A model generated the notes under the pieces. The model was not told where the DNA came from. It made no database searches and worked only from the letters and a program-made list of their open reading frames with translations. A stretch of 64,000 nucleotides of DNA from Physella acuta (taxonomy: Eukaryota; Mollusca; Gastropoda; Physidae), in contig NW_026731683.1 of NCBI RefSeq assembly GCF_028476545.1, positions 152,501 to 216,500 on the forward strand, in the 5' to 3' direction. This document shows positions 38,613-49,850 of the stretch, one piece after another (the first letter of the stretch is position 1; each line of letters begins with the position of its first letter). Position numbers and translations under genes: made by a program.

Positions 38613-41600
38613 CTACGACTTGATTGAAGGCTGCTTTCTTCTCTGTGAAACAATGCTGTCTACTGCTGCTTTATTGTTTGGATTGGTTTCCTCTGTGGTC
38701 GAGTCACTGATTTCACTGTCTGACTCACTCCTGATGTCTTTCTCAATCTGATTGATACAAAAACTACATTGAAAACAATCTCCTAATACCTAACACATTA
38801 TGTACATAAATTAATCGAAATATATTTTTTATAGTTACTAGATGACCCTGTCTGCAGTTCGTCATCCAATACCGCTTCCCATCTACACCAATGAAAAATA
38901 CCCTATGCCATACTCAAACCGCCATCTTAAATCTCACCCCTATGTATTTGACAAAATAGTTTACAGTTAGCTAGTTCTGTCTACTTATAATCTAACCATT
39001 TTTAAAAGCTAACACTTTTTACACGTTGTTTTAAATAGAAACGCAAGGTTATGTAGGCCTAGTTATTACTCAAACCTAAAAATGCCCTATCACTAAAAAA
39101 AAAGTTAAGACTGATTAGGACTTTAAAATTGTAACCGTTCAAGAATCAGCATTCCAATGTAATCTTTAGTTTGAATTTCAATTTTTTTTAATTTTTATTC
39201 CTAATGCTAATCATTTTTTACAAATTTCCAAAATCTTCTAGATATGTGATGACATAATGTTGAACCTGTTTTTTTAATGAACATTGTAACATATAAGAAA
39301 CGGATCTAAGTATTACGACATGTAATAGGCTCAAGTGTCCTACATAGTACAGAAAATGTTTAGAGTTTTTTCAAAGGAATGACTATTGCAGAAATAAAAT
39401 CATATAATTAAAAAAACTATTTACTTAATTTGCTCGCTCTTATCTTTTTAATACTTTTAAGCGACCAAAGTTTTTTTTATTACATCTAGATTAACATCTA
39501 GATATAAAACGTTTGTTTTATACTCTTATGTTCGAGCATTCAAAAGCTATTTGTTATATTTTTATTTCGTATGCAAAATCTAGATTGAAGTTAAAGGCTA
39601 TACATTTTGAAAGTCTATATTATCACCAAAGTAGGCTAACTTTACACAGGCCTAGAAATCACGTGTTGCCGTGATACACAGGTAACCTGCTTTAGTATTT
39701 TGGCCCAGTAAATTGAACCCAACAGTTCAAAAATATGATTCAAAAAATCAAATCAGTGCCTACCGATTTCGGAACTTCCCGAAGTTATCGCATCCTTGAT
39801 TTCTGTATGAAGACTTTGCCAGCTATGTGCTAATCTACAACCCCCTCCTCCCCCCCCCCCCCCACGGTTCCTTTTTCATAGTCGATAACTCTAAACTACA
39901 TTGAAGTAACGCGTATCCATAGATGGTAGTGGTTATTAGGGATATTAATAGAAATGTTTACTTACTGATCCATGTGTAAGCTTTTGAAATGCAATATTAA
40001 GTAATATGTAGGTCCACATAATATGCAGTAATTGTAGCACAAATAGAAGTCCATTAAAGAACCAGTATGCAGGAAATGTAATAACATAATCATGAACTTC
40101 AACAGCCGAGGTATATAATACCCTAGTGGAAAAAGTAATATATAATATATTATTGATTATGAAAAATAATCTCAAACTGCATGAGTAAACAACTTTTCGC
40201 TTTACATTATTGTAATTAGCACGCACGGTAAATAAAAAGTGTTAATATACAACTATTAATAGAATGCCAAATGAGGAATACATTTTTATTAAAACTTTAA
40301 TGTCAACACTGAAAACAGCTAAATTAACACTCTAAGCATGTTTTATTAAACCGAAACTTACCAGAATGGATAAACAAAAATTCTAGAGACAATCCAAGTT
40401 AAAATAAACATTCCAAAACATATTTCACATGTTGTTTGATATTTTACATATTTGGCCATTTTTGCAATCTTTAAAAGATAAAAAAAAAATACTGGTTAAC
40501 AATATTTAACAGATATGTTTTTAAAATACAAATTACAATGTCGAACAACTTTCTATTAGTAATAACAATGTGTCTTTACATTTTTATTATAAAAAAAATA
40601 ATTTCAACCAATTATCACAAAAATGTTGTTCTTACATTTAGCCATGGATCAGCAAAATCATGTACCACAAGGACTAGACTGCCAACACGGACAAAGTTAC
40701 ATGCCCATGAAAAATATATAAGCAAGATAGTCACAAGGTGGTGGACGACCATCTCTTTTTTATCCTGTTATAAAAAGACATTGCACTTAGTGAATAAGAT
40801 TCAATTGAACTTCAAATTTTCTTCAAACTACTGAGATTTACGCAGAGTAAAAATAAAGTTACTGGGTGAGTTATTGTAAATGTTTAAGAAATAGATTTGA
40901 GGAAAATATGGGAATATTATAAACATATTTATTACAATATATTATTACAAAAGACATAAAAAAATGTTGTAAGTTATTCTGAATTCTTGAAAAGAATCGA
41001 CATAAGTAGTGATAGTAAAGAGAGACAACTTATTTATTTCTTTTTCGAGCTTCTTGTCGCTGTCAATCAGCTCAATTTCTATTCATTTTGTAAACATACG
41101 TAAGTGAAAAATAAAATAACTTGATAAAATTATTGCAGTTAAGTATATCTTCTCTTAAAGTCCACAGCTGTAGATAAGAAGAACAATTATTTGAGTTGAA
41201 TAAAAATCACAAACCTTTTTCTGACAATCCCCTTGAAAGAATATGGCAAAGAGTAAACTCCAATAAAAACCAAGCTCTACTATATACAGCGTAAATATGT
41301 CGTTGTCAATGTGCTGCAAATAGGAAGAAAAACATGTCAATGTGCTGCTATGAGAAAGACGGAAAGAAAAATAATGACGGTTTCTTTCTAGAGAATTCAA
41401 TAACAGCATCACAAGCGGGATTTTGTCTTTGAATGTATGGGGGCGGGGTTAAATTATTTATTGTAATTTAAATACATATATATATGTCATCGTCAGTAGC
41501 TGTAATGTTTCCGTAAGTCAACGCTCATTTGGGAGTCTGTTGTTGAGGGTTCCACTCCCCACCCATCTCTCGTCTACAGTACTGCACCGAGAGTTTTTTA

Positions 41601-44600
41601 AATTAGCATTCTAGATTGTTACTTTAAATACCCAAACTTTTAAAATCAAAGTAAACAAACCTGTTTTGGCCAGCCAACCCAACAGTTTACAGTGACCCAC
41701 AACCAAGGTTTCTAAACAAAGAAGAGGAATATCAATATCAAACTTATACAAGTATTATCACTGAAGCTATTGTAAACTACTTTCGTTTTTGACTAATATG
41801 ATAAATCTAATTTTGGAGGTATAAAAAAGAAAAAGAAAAAATATATATATTTACATCCCAGAGAGCATACATTCCATAACAAAAAGAAGTTGTATAAAAC
41901 AATGCATGCCAACTGTAAAAATAAAAACTTAAATCAATCAGCATTATTTAATTGCATAGTGTTTTATAATAAAGCAAGTAAATTACATACCATGAAATAT
42001 AGTAAATTAACAACGTGTTTAAAAAATACGATCGCTAAAAACAAATATAGTGTACATTATAAAAATTGTGATACATGTGTTCTCTTTTTTTCTCTCTCTC
42101 TTTTTTTGAGATATTGCTAAATATAAAGTATTCGGTATCATAGATGCTGAATAAACTAATCAAGTAACACCACCAACATTCATATAGCAAAACTAAGGCC
42201 TTGAGAAAGCAACAAGTCAAGAAATCCCGGGTCACTGAACACACGCGACAAACGTCCCGAGCTAAAAATGAAAATATGCACAACACTAATATAGCGAGCC
42301 ACTATAGAACAGTCAATAGGTTACAAGATAAAGCATGGCGACAACTAGAGAAGCATGGATCAAAACTCAATACGAAGAAATGGAGGAAAACATGAACATG
42401 AATAATAGCATGAAAGCGTACCCCGACTAGGGACAATTTGACAATCTTAAAATAAGGACCAACCACGAAAATAAAGGATAAAATTGAAAATGTACTGCGT
42501 GAATAACCAAACGACCATATCACTCAGCACGTTTAGAAAGATTTGGCGTGACAATAAGATTTTTCTTAGAAGGTAAATTAAACTCATCTCCGTTTTTGTA
42601 TGCATGCAAGGCTTGAACCCACAACGTAGACCTTCAGAGACGGATTAATGCCCTTGCTTGTAATGTTTACACAGACTTGAAGGGATCCCATACACAGAGC
42701 ATGAAACAAAGGAATAGATCAGTGAAGTTACCATTAATATGATTGGTCCTTTTGAGGACCTTCTTAGTATGGTAAAAGCTAAGCAACTGATATGGTTTGG
42801 GGGATGTGTCACAAGCCAATCAAAACCTCACATACAGGTGACTGTAGGTACGACTAAGGAGAAGGTGAGAAAGGCAAAGATCACAGTGAATGCAGGGCAT
42901 CAATAAATGGACTGAGCTGTCCGTTGTATAATTACTCAGAGCAGTAGAAGATCGACAAAGATCGCAACATTTTTGTAAATATTAACTGTGATTATCTTCC
43001 CCACCCCAGCCCCACCCACACCCGGCGTTACGGGGAGATTCATTTATACTTAAATTCTATTTTAAATGTTTAAGGTAGGTAAAAAACGCTTACATTAAGC
43101 ATAGTCCTACCTGCATTCTTTAAATTTGGCCATCATAGAAGGCATTTGTAAAATATTTCGCTTGAAAAACCATCTTTGAATTTGTCTTTCAGTCAAATCT
43201 GTTTGCTTTACTAGTTTCTGTGGTGAAAAATACTCTAACGTAAAGATATAAACTTAACTAGAATATGTATGAAATATAAAATGATATAAAACATGATAAA
43301 TGACGAATCCGCTTTAAGACTTAACTTTTTCATCAGTTTTTAAGAAATTTATTAATTGAAGCAAATAAATTAAAAACTAATTATGATCTTACCAAAATTT
43401 CATTGTGTGGAACTTTGTTTTTATATGTTTTAAATGCTGCCTCCAACTGAGGTGACTCTTTTAAACGAATAGACTTTCTTTCTTTGAGTCCTAACCAATC
43501 GGCGAACGGCTTGACCAGTAGCCTGTGTAATGTACAGTAATTAATACAACAACTTACACTTGTGATGCATCTAATAGACACCTGGAAATTTTGCAACTAT
43601 AGTCATAATACATATTTATAAACGTTCGATGATAGATCACATTTAGACACGTGGCATCAATTTTAATTAAAAATTAAATTTATTCCATCCCTCCCCCCCC
43701 CCCCCGTTTAACACCTGTTTTGATAATAATGAAGGATTCGACCAGTCAACATATACACCACTTGTTGATACCACAATGCTGCATTTATGTAATCTTGACA
43801 AAAATAACATTTGACTCTATACGTAATTCTGACACTGTATACGTAATCAACAGCAATATAAATGGTTATAATCGTACTTGTTGTTACTGTAAGATGTGAG
43901 GGTGGTGTTACTCTCATGGCTAAAACACAAATAACACTAACAGTAACAAGAAATAAAGGGCAAAATTTCGTTACTTAGCTATTCCGTCATACTATCGGCA
44001 GCGCTCCACCTAACAAAAAAAATTGCGATTGACATTTTATTTTAATTGTGCTGTACATTTGATTTACATTTTAATTGTGCTGTACATTTGATTTGCATTT
44101 TAATTGTGCTGTTGATGACTTACTTATAAGTGAAAAATATTTGTTTCTATTCACCCCAAAAGGAAATATGCTGATTTTTGTATGTTTTTGTATTAAATTA
44201 CTAATAAATTTAAAGTAAAAACAAATATCAACAAAATCAAAATCTCATTCTGATGTTTAAACAATTACTATGGAAACGGCCTTTTAACAGTGGTGTAGCG
44301 AGGTCGGGTGTCACCCGGTGCGGCACTTAATGGTGTCAGACCCCCCCCCCCCGCCCAGAGGCGTGGCCGGGGACAAACTTACAATTTTCGATTTGCACCC
44401 CCCCCCCCCCCCCTTCAAACTTTCGAGTTGCATCTCTTAAAACACTATTTAACACTCAAATTAATCACTTAACTAAGTGGAATTATCATTTTTCTCTATA
44501 TATTATCAATTTTTTGCCTTGGTGTCACCCCCTTAATGGTGTCACCCGGTGTGGTCCGCACACCCCCCCCCCCCCCGCACCCCCCCCCATCGCTATCCGC

Positions 44601-45457
44601 CCCGCTTACTAATATTTAGAAAACTACTTTAAATTGTTATGTATTGACAACCCTAATATTAGATTCAGTGTTTCTTCCAGACTTTTTTCTCCCGGGGAGG
44701 GGCGGACACTGTTAAAAGTATATGTTTTCTATATAAATTTCATTTCGTTCTGAAAGAAACTGATTAGATTATCCGAAAGTAACGTTGTTGTTTTATATAA
44801 ACATTTTCTAATTGTGGATATTCCCCGCGACGCGAACGAGCCGCCCCCTAAAACTTTAGTGTCCCTAGTACGAGATGATCTAAATCTAGTTGTCGATTAG
44901 TTTATAATCCCTTAAACTAAGTAAAAACGGAAAGTCGTAAAAGTTTAAAACATTATAAAATGTAGGATACCGGCGTATTCTTAAGACTGCATTTTAAAAA
45001 AAATACTTCATCAACGCTTAAGAGTATACATTTAAATATCTTTAAATAGGATACAAGTCGCATCAATGGGAATGTGCCAGATCACGTGGTGTTCAGTCAC
45101 GCTTGAACGACCATGACGGAGGCGGTGAGGTGTGTTCTTTTTATAGGGTAGCCTTTGAAAACATCAGGTCACAATGGAGTGGAGGGGTTAGTATGGCAGT
45201 ACGGACCCGACATACCGAACAGGTAGGGGTGAAAATGAAATATAATAGACATACATTCTCTAAGCTACATACCTTTCATAAAGATATCTGACGAATACTA
45301 ACACAGCACCAACGACAAGAGACCAGTTCATGTGACTTATTTCAGGGTAATAAACTGATGAATCAGAACTGTTAAATTCATCCCATCTCGCATTATCTCC
45401 CAGCCAAAATTGTTCGTCCCAAATGAAATCGTAAAATCCGTCCCAGATTCTCGCCAT
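38613..45457 (-). CDS. CERS6: Ceramide synthase copy 2 (LAG1/TLC, CerS5/6-like)
   Basis: Tandem paralogue of the gene at 31127-36422. Exons, 5' to 3': 45273-45457, 43393-43522, 43111-43217, 41855-41912, 41661-41711, 41215-41313, 40636-40764, 40362-40468, 39966-40122, 38613-38747. Every exon has the same length as its counterpart in copy 1 (185, 130, 107, 58, 51, 99, 129, 107, 157 and 135 bp), giving 385 aa. The frame is intact. The catalytic HH pair, SWACNFVRVG and HDFADPW are present, as are the TERQIQRWFFKRN segment and the acidic tail (RSESDSEISDST). Substitutions from copy 1 are spread over all exons and many are silent, so both copies appear to be under purifying selection. Its start codon is about 2 kb from, and divergent to, the METTL27a start. 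Intron 3 contains a LINE remnant. Confidence 0.95.
42330..42975 (+). mobile_element. LINE remnant (reverse-transcriptase C-terminal region)
   Basis: Plus-strand frames read fragments such as KRTPTRDNLTILK and TTKIKDKIENVLRE, then IWFGGCVTSQSKP and LLRAVEDRQRS. These are typical of the linker and 3' portion of RTE/BovB-like or related LINE polyproteins, where a WTGL...LRAAEDR-type ending is usual. The pieces are interrupted by stops and an internal deletion. It lies inside intron 3 of ceramide synthase copy 2, opposite to the gene. The clade assignment is tentative. Confidence 0.55.
44030..44115. repeat. 30-bp minisatellite
   Basis: Three units of CATTTTAATTGTGCTGTACATTTGATTT in intron 1 of ceramide synthase copy 2. 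Confidence 0.85.
44288..44605. mobile_element. hAT-type MITE, CAGTGGCGTMGC family, copy 3
   Basis: Begins CAGTGGTGTAGCGAGGTCGG and carries TGTCACCCGGTGCGGCACTT, poly-C runs and TTGGTGTCACCCCCTTAATG. The right end is smeared in poly-C and reads ATCGCTATCCGCC, so the terminal repeat is decayed. In intron 1 of ceramide synthase copy 2. Confidence 0.75.
44666..44762. mobile_element. hAT MITE, CAGTGTTTCTTCCAG family, copy 2 (97 bp)
   Basis: A very short copy from CAGTGTTTCTTCCAGAC to GAAAGAAACTG, with a perfect 8-bp duplication ATTAGATT at 44658-44665 and 44763-44770. It retains GGCGGACACTGTTAAAAGTA and TTTCATTTCGTTC. In intron 1 of ceramide synthase copy 2. Confidence 0.88.
45075..45240 (-). promoter_or_regulatory. 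Conserved block in ceramide synthase 2 intron 1
   Basis: Counterpart of 36030-36190. It starts with ATCACGTG (an E-box core), then TTCAGTCACGCT, GACCATGA and GGTGTGTTC, and further on GGTCACA and ATACCGAACAGG. It is inferred to be regulatory because it is retained by both paralogues at the same distance from exon 1. Confidence 0.45.
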
Positions 45458-45684
45458 TTTGTTTCTAACAACAGCTGAGCGGGTGTAGACAATATTGTCA
45501 TAACGGAAGTAGTAAGATTTTAAAATAGACGCGCTTTGGAAACTCTGATTTGTATTTCGAAATATCAAAACTTTGAATGTTTAAAACATCCTATAATTTT
45601 TTTATAAAAATGTCTTTTATTTTGTATTTGTATGTCGTCTTTATATACAAGTGTAATAATTTAATTACCATGAAAAATATATAA

Positions 45685-45894
45685 GGGGTCGTCCATAAAT
45701 GACTTCCCACTCGTAGGGGGGGGGGGGGGTAGGGGGTCCGTAATTTTGTGACGGTGTGTGATGAGGGGGAGAAGAGGGTTCAGATGATGCGATCATTTTA
45801 GGGGGGGGGGGTCTGGCTTTTTGTGACGATGTGTGACGGAGGGGAGGGGGGGGGAATCGTCAAAAAAGCTTGACGACACATATGGATGACCCCC
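45685..45894. mobile_element. MITE-like repeat, GTCGTCCATAAATGAC family, copy 2
   Basis: From GGGGTCGTCCATAAATGACT to CATATGGATGACCCC, with poly-G, GTGACGGTGTGTGATG and GTGACGATGTGTGACGG. It matches 18996-19368 motif for motif but is shorter in the middle. Confidence 0.75.
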
Positions 45895-46138
45895 TAATAT
45901 GAGTAATGATATTTTATAATGTGTATATGGTGACGACATCAAAACAAGAAAGAACTAAACTGAGCAACCAATGTTTTTTTTTTAAAGAAGGCGAATTAGT
46001 TGGATTTTTTTCCATTACAAATAGGAAGTTTGTTTTTAAACAAAATTCTTATACTTTGCTTTTTGTCAAGCATTATCACAAAAAGTCAGATCTCATCCTA
46101 TTTACTGACGTCCACTCCATCCTTTTCTTCCCCCTCCC

Positions 46139-46493
46139 CAGAGGCGTAGTGACCTATTCTGGCGCCCGGGTGGACTATCACATTTGCGCCCCCTCCCTCC
46201 CATTTATATATAGAGTTATTCCTGTCTGTGAAAAAGCCCCCGCTTCCCCACCCCCAGTTGAAAAGGTTAGTCGCGTTTCTTCCCAGTAATATTTTCTATT
46301 TCGGTGCCACAAAATTGATGTAGAAAACAGTGTAAAGCCTTGCTGTTGTTTATTTTAGTAACTTTGACTGTGTATAATTCAATACTTCTGCTTAAAATGA
46401 GTTTTTAAGTTAATTTTCTTACCCCTTTTGGCACCCCATAGGGTCGGCGCCCAGATCGGCCGCCCCACCCGCCCTCTCATAGCTACGCCACTG
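46139..46493. mobile_element. hAT-type MITE, CAGAGGCGTAGTGACC ends
   Basis: 355 bp from CAGAGGCGTAGTGACC to AGCTACGCCACTG, imperfect inverted repeats. Internal GGCGCCCGG and GGCGCCCAGATCGG blocks. The flanks are both C-rich (CCCCTCCC, CCCCCCCC), so a target duplication is possible but uninformative. Confidence 0.7.
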
Positions 46494-46778
46494 CCCCCCC
46501 CCCACACACACACCGCTGATAAAATCTCTGTGGTTAATTTTAACCCTAAAAACTATTTTCTTTCTAAACAAAAAAAAAACTAAGTTGTTTCCCTTTTTTG
46601 CCTTGGAAACAGTGAAAAAATGTGACCGCCAGCTAGACAGACGGTTTGTATAAAAAATATCGCGAATTGCTAATTTCTAATAAAAACTTTGGTAATCAAG
46701 GTCGAAATTAGGTACATTGCTTTATGTTTATGATAAGTGCATAAGTATTACTCCATATTGTCTCAAACTGCCCACTCA

Positions 46779-46986
46779 CAGCGTTTCTTCAAGACTTTTG
46801 TCTCCGGGGGTGGGGGTGGGGGGGGGGGGGGGGGGGGGGTAGGCACTTGAAATTTTTTTGGGGGTGGACTAAAATTTCCTGGGGCGGACTAAAATTTCTG
46901 GGGGGCTGACACTGTTAAATTTTCTATATAAATTCCATTTCGTTCGGGGAGGACTCTCTTCGTAGAGATGCCTGGAAGAAACACTG
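46779..46986. mobile_element. hAT MITE, CAGTGTTTCTTCCAG family, copy 3
   Basis: Starts CAGCGTTTCTTCAAGAC and ends GCCTGGAAGAAACACTG. Long poly-G run, GGCACTTGAAATTTTT-like and GACACTGTTAAA blocks, and CCATTTCGTTCGGG. The target duplication is not clear. Confidence 0.8.
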
Positions 46987-47435
46987 CTCACAGGCGTTAC
47001 ACAAGTGAGTTTTCCCCTCACGACCGCCATTTTACCCCCCTCCTCATCTCCCGCCCTACAAAGTGTAACTTTACCTAATGGCAATACCACCTTTGGATCT
47101 TGATTGTTTGATTTGATGTTCGTATCGACGTTTGGCATGGGCCAATTTTCAAGTCTCTGTAAACGGATTCCTCAATCGCATTTTTCCCCACCGACCATTG
47201 TTATACATTGTGAAAGTTCGTAACAAAACGCATAGCTTTCTACAAACTTTGTCATGTGTCACGTGTCTCTCGTGAACTTTGGCCCAGAAAAGATTTTTAA
47301 AAACTTCGGCCTACTTTTTAAGCAATCGTTTTTTTACGGTATAAACAGTTAAGAAATGTGCTAGCTAGCACATCTCATACAAGTCGAGGTTTAGAGATAA
47401 GTTTTACTTGTGAAAATCAACAGCCATACAATAAA

Positions 47436-49610
47436 ATGTCTGTAGAAGAAGCTACCGTAGCTGTGAGAAACTACTTGGGACGTGGCGTAGGAGCTCAAGG
47501 TGCCATTTCATTTTACTCGGAACATGGAGCTAAATACGAGGAGGTAGGGCATTAGCGTAGTTACATTATGTAAGTGGCGTGGTTACATCATGTACTGAGT
47601 AGTGTTGGTTATGAATGCGCGTTATGTGGTCGGATGGTAGCGCGTACGACCGCTTACTCAAAAGTCTCATGTTCGGAATCGCGGTCGAGTCAACAGGACG
47701 TAGCTGAGTCCACCCAGCTATTTTTGGGTACGTAAGGGTAAAGTCAGTTGGACATTGCTTGGGCACTATCTTTTAGATACCGAGGTCACTGAAACAGATG
47801 AACTCTAGCTCACCTGCCACATGGACTGTCAGGTACGAAAATACACTTTACTACCAATTATTTTATGTGAGTTTACAGTCCTTTGTCTTTAGTAGCACAT
47901 GAAATTAATTCGTTAATTCATAATAGGACATTGAAATACGAATTCTACATAACACGAATGTTTTGAACACTTGCCCCACACAATCGATTGTGATAAAAAC
48001 ATACAAAAAAGGCGGAAAATACTAGAAGTGATAAAAAATTAAAATAAAATCATCGTTAAATCAGAAATAAAAAATAATTATTAAAAAATTATCAGAAGTG
48101 TAGTATAAGCTATAACTAATATAACAGCTATTTAAATTGTATAATTTAAATAATTAATTGTATAATGTATTTGCAGTATATGAAAACACTGAATTATCAA
48201 GGACCAAAAGTATTGGCAGAAACAGTTGCGAAGCTACTGAAGGATAATCGAGATGCCAAAATCCTAGATATAGCGGCAGGAACTGGCCTTGTAGCAGAAC
48301 AGTTGGTGGGATATGGCTTTAGAAACATTGATGGCGTCGACGCTGCCAGTGGTTTGCTTCAGGTTGCCAGGAATAAAGGAATCTACGGCAAACTCGTCTG
48401 TCAATTTGTAGGCCAGGGTGAACAAATGCCATTTGAAAATGGTGAGTATCGCCCGTGTGTTACGCTTTAATTAAAACTAGTTTGTGAAAATCTGGTACAG
48501 TTTTATCCCAACGTCGGGAAAAGACTAATGTTAATTTAGTTTGAAAGCCTAAAAGAGTTGGGCTATAAAGATGGTTATGATCAGGGTAAACAATTGAATA
48601 AGAGGGAAATATGACTAACATGCATATTGTGCTTGCAGACAGTTACGACATTGTTGTGATATGTGGAGCCATGGGTGAAAACCACATACCTAAAGCAGCT
48701 TTTGACGATATCTTACGTGTGGTAAAACCAGGTACGTTTGCGTGACTTAGTTAAATTAGGTTAATTAAAAGTATCAAGTTTGTAAGTTACCGTGGTACAT
48801 ATTGCATAGTCTTGCTTGTGTTAACCTAAAAAAAAAGTTTACTATGATTTTTAAGTTAAGCATCAAGTGTTGCTAATTATTTTTTACCAACATTTTTATA
48901 CACTCCCAGCATTAAGGTAGTGATACTAGAAACTGAATTTTAGCCATTAGTTTGTATGTTTAAGATTGTTTTGTAAATTGTAATAGAAATTGACAAATGT
49001 ACTTAAAATGTAAATTGAGCGAAATAGATATTTTAGGAACAGATGTATGTTTAAAAAACAAAATTACAATTTTGGGGTGGGTGGTAACCTGAGAAGTGAC
49101 GTGATTTAATGGGAGAATTGCGTGACTTTATTGTATGATGTGAGAAAGGGAAGGTATTGTTTATGGATGACACCCCCCCCCCCCCCCGCCCTATGTTACT
49201 TCTGTTTTTCGTCATAGCCAGTAAAAACATTTTATCATATTTTACAAAAAAAATACCTTACATTTTATTTTTATTGTGAACCTCCTTCAATAGAAAAAAA
49301 CAGACAATATATGTTTATTTTCTTTTGATATTCTATAGTAAACTTTCATTTTCAACGTAGGCCTAAGTGTATATTATTTTTCATAAAGGTGGATATACTG
49401 TAAAAGTTGATGTATTATTTTAACCTAGGTGGATACATTGTCAACGTGTTTCGAGAGGAAGCCATGTTTGTACCCTGGTATGAGGATGGACTTCAGCCTT
49501 ACTTGACCAAGCTGGAGAAAGATGGTCTTTGGAAAGAGATCAGCAGAAATACTTTCCCGATTTTTATTGCTGATAAGCCAGGGCTAGTCTTGATTCATCA
49601 AGTTTTGTAA
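47436..49610 (+). CDS. METTL27: METTL27-like methyltransferase, copy a
   Basis: Class I SAM-dependent methyltransferase of the METTL27/WBSCR27 family; the physiological substrate is not established. Exons 47436-47543, 48177-48441, 48639-48731 and 49429-49610 join in frame (648 bp, 215 aa), close to the compact size of the family. The start is the ATG of MSVEEATVAV, which is matched in copy b. The N-terminal FYSEHGAKYEEYMKTLNYQG is the family's typical entry helix. SAM motif I is ILDIAAGTGLVAEQ (from about residue 65), motif II is IDGVDAASGLL, and a post-I segment DSYDIVVICGAM leads to LRVVKPGGYIVNVFREE. The protein ends GLVLIHQVL. Copy a has one uninterrupted 265-bp exon 2, whereas copy b has an intron there. 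Intron 1 holds a SINE. Intron 3 has an AAG/GTGGATATACTG sequence at 49386 resembling the true exon 4 start. Confidence 0.93.
47617..47840 (+). mobile_element. tRNA-derived SINE, copy B
   Basis: Same family as 32299-32490: TATGTGGTCGGATGGTAGCG, CATGTTCGGAATC, GAGTCAACAGGACGTAGCTG, CCACCCAGCT and GATGAACTCTAGCTCACCTG in the same order and orientation. In METTL27a intron 1. Confidence 0.75.
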
Positions 49611-49850
49611 CCAAATCTAGTCTTATTGAACGTTTAATATTACAGCTAATGTTAGTCTTGTTAAATCATGTTTATAGCCATGGCTATTCTTGATTAAATT
49701 GTATAACCACGATAGTCTTGATTAATTAAGTTTTATAACAACGGCTTGTCTTGATTCATTGAGTTATATAGCCAAGGCTAATGTTCATTCATTAACTTTT
49801 ATAGCTAAGGCTAGTCTTGTTTTATCAAGTTTTAGACCCAGGGCACCATA
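49585..49850 (+). repeat. Degenerate tandem repeat of METTL27a C-terminal codons in its 3' UTR
   Basis: The coding end GGCTAGTCTTGATTCATCAA is followed by five or so diverged units with the core CTAGTCTTGATTAATTAAG, each followed by TTTTATA. The spacing is about 40-60 bp. The units lie after the stop codon. A shorter run of the same kind follows METTL27b (56600-56715). Confidence 0.75.

Larger units (their letters stand above)
45458..47435. other. Divergent intergenic region, ceramide synthase 2 / METTL27a
   Basis: The two genes are transcribed away from each other from this 2-kb region, which must hold both promoters. It contains three MITE-like elements (45685, 46139 and 46779), listed separately. 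No exon was recognised. Confidence 0.5.

Noticed and set aside
42035-42523. Short overlapping frames on both strands in ceramide synthase 2 intron 3
   Set aside because: They are intron sequence and part of a decayed LINE; none is an intact domain.
45906-46289. 127-codon plus-strand frame
   Set aside because: It crosses into a MITE, has no similarity to known proteins and no splice context.
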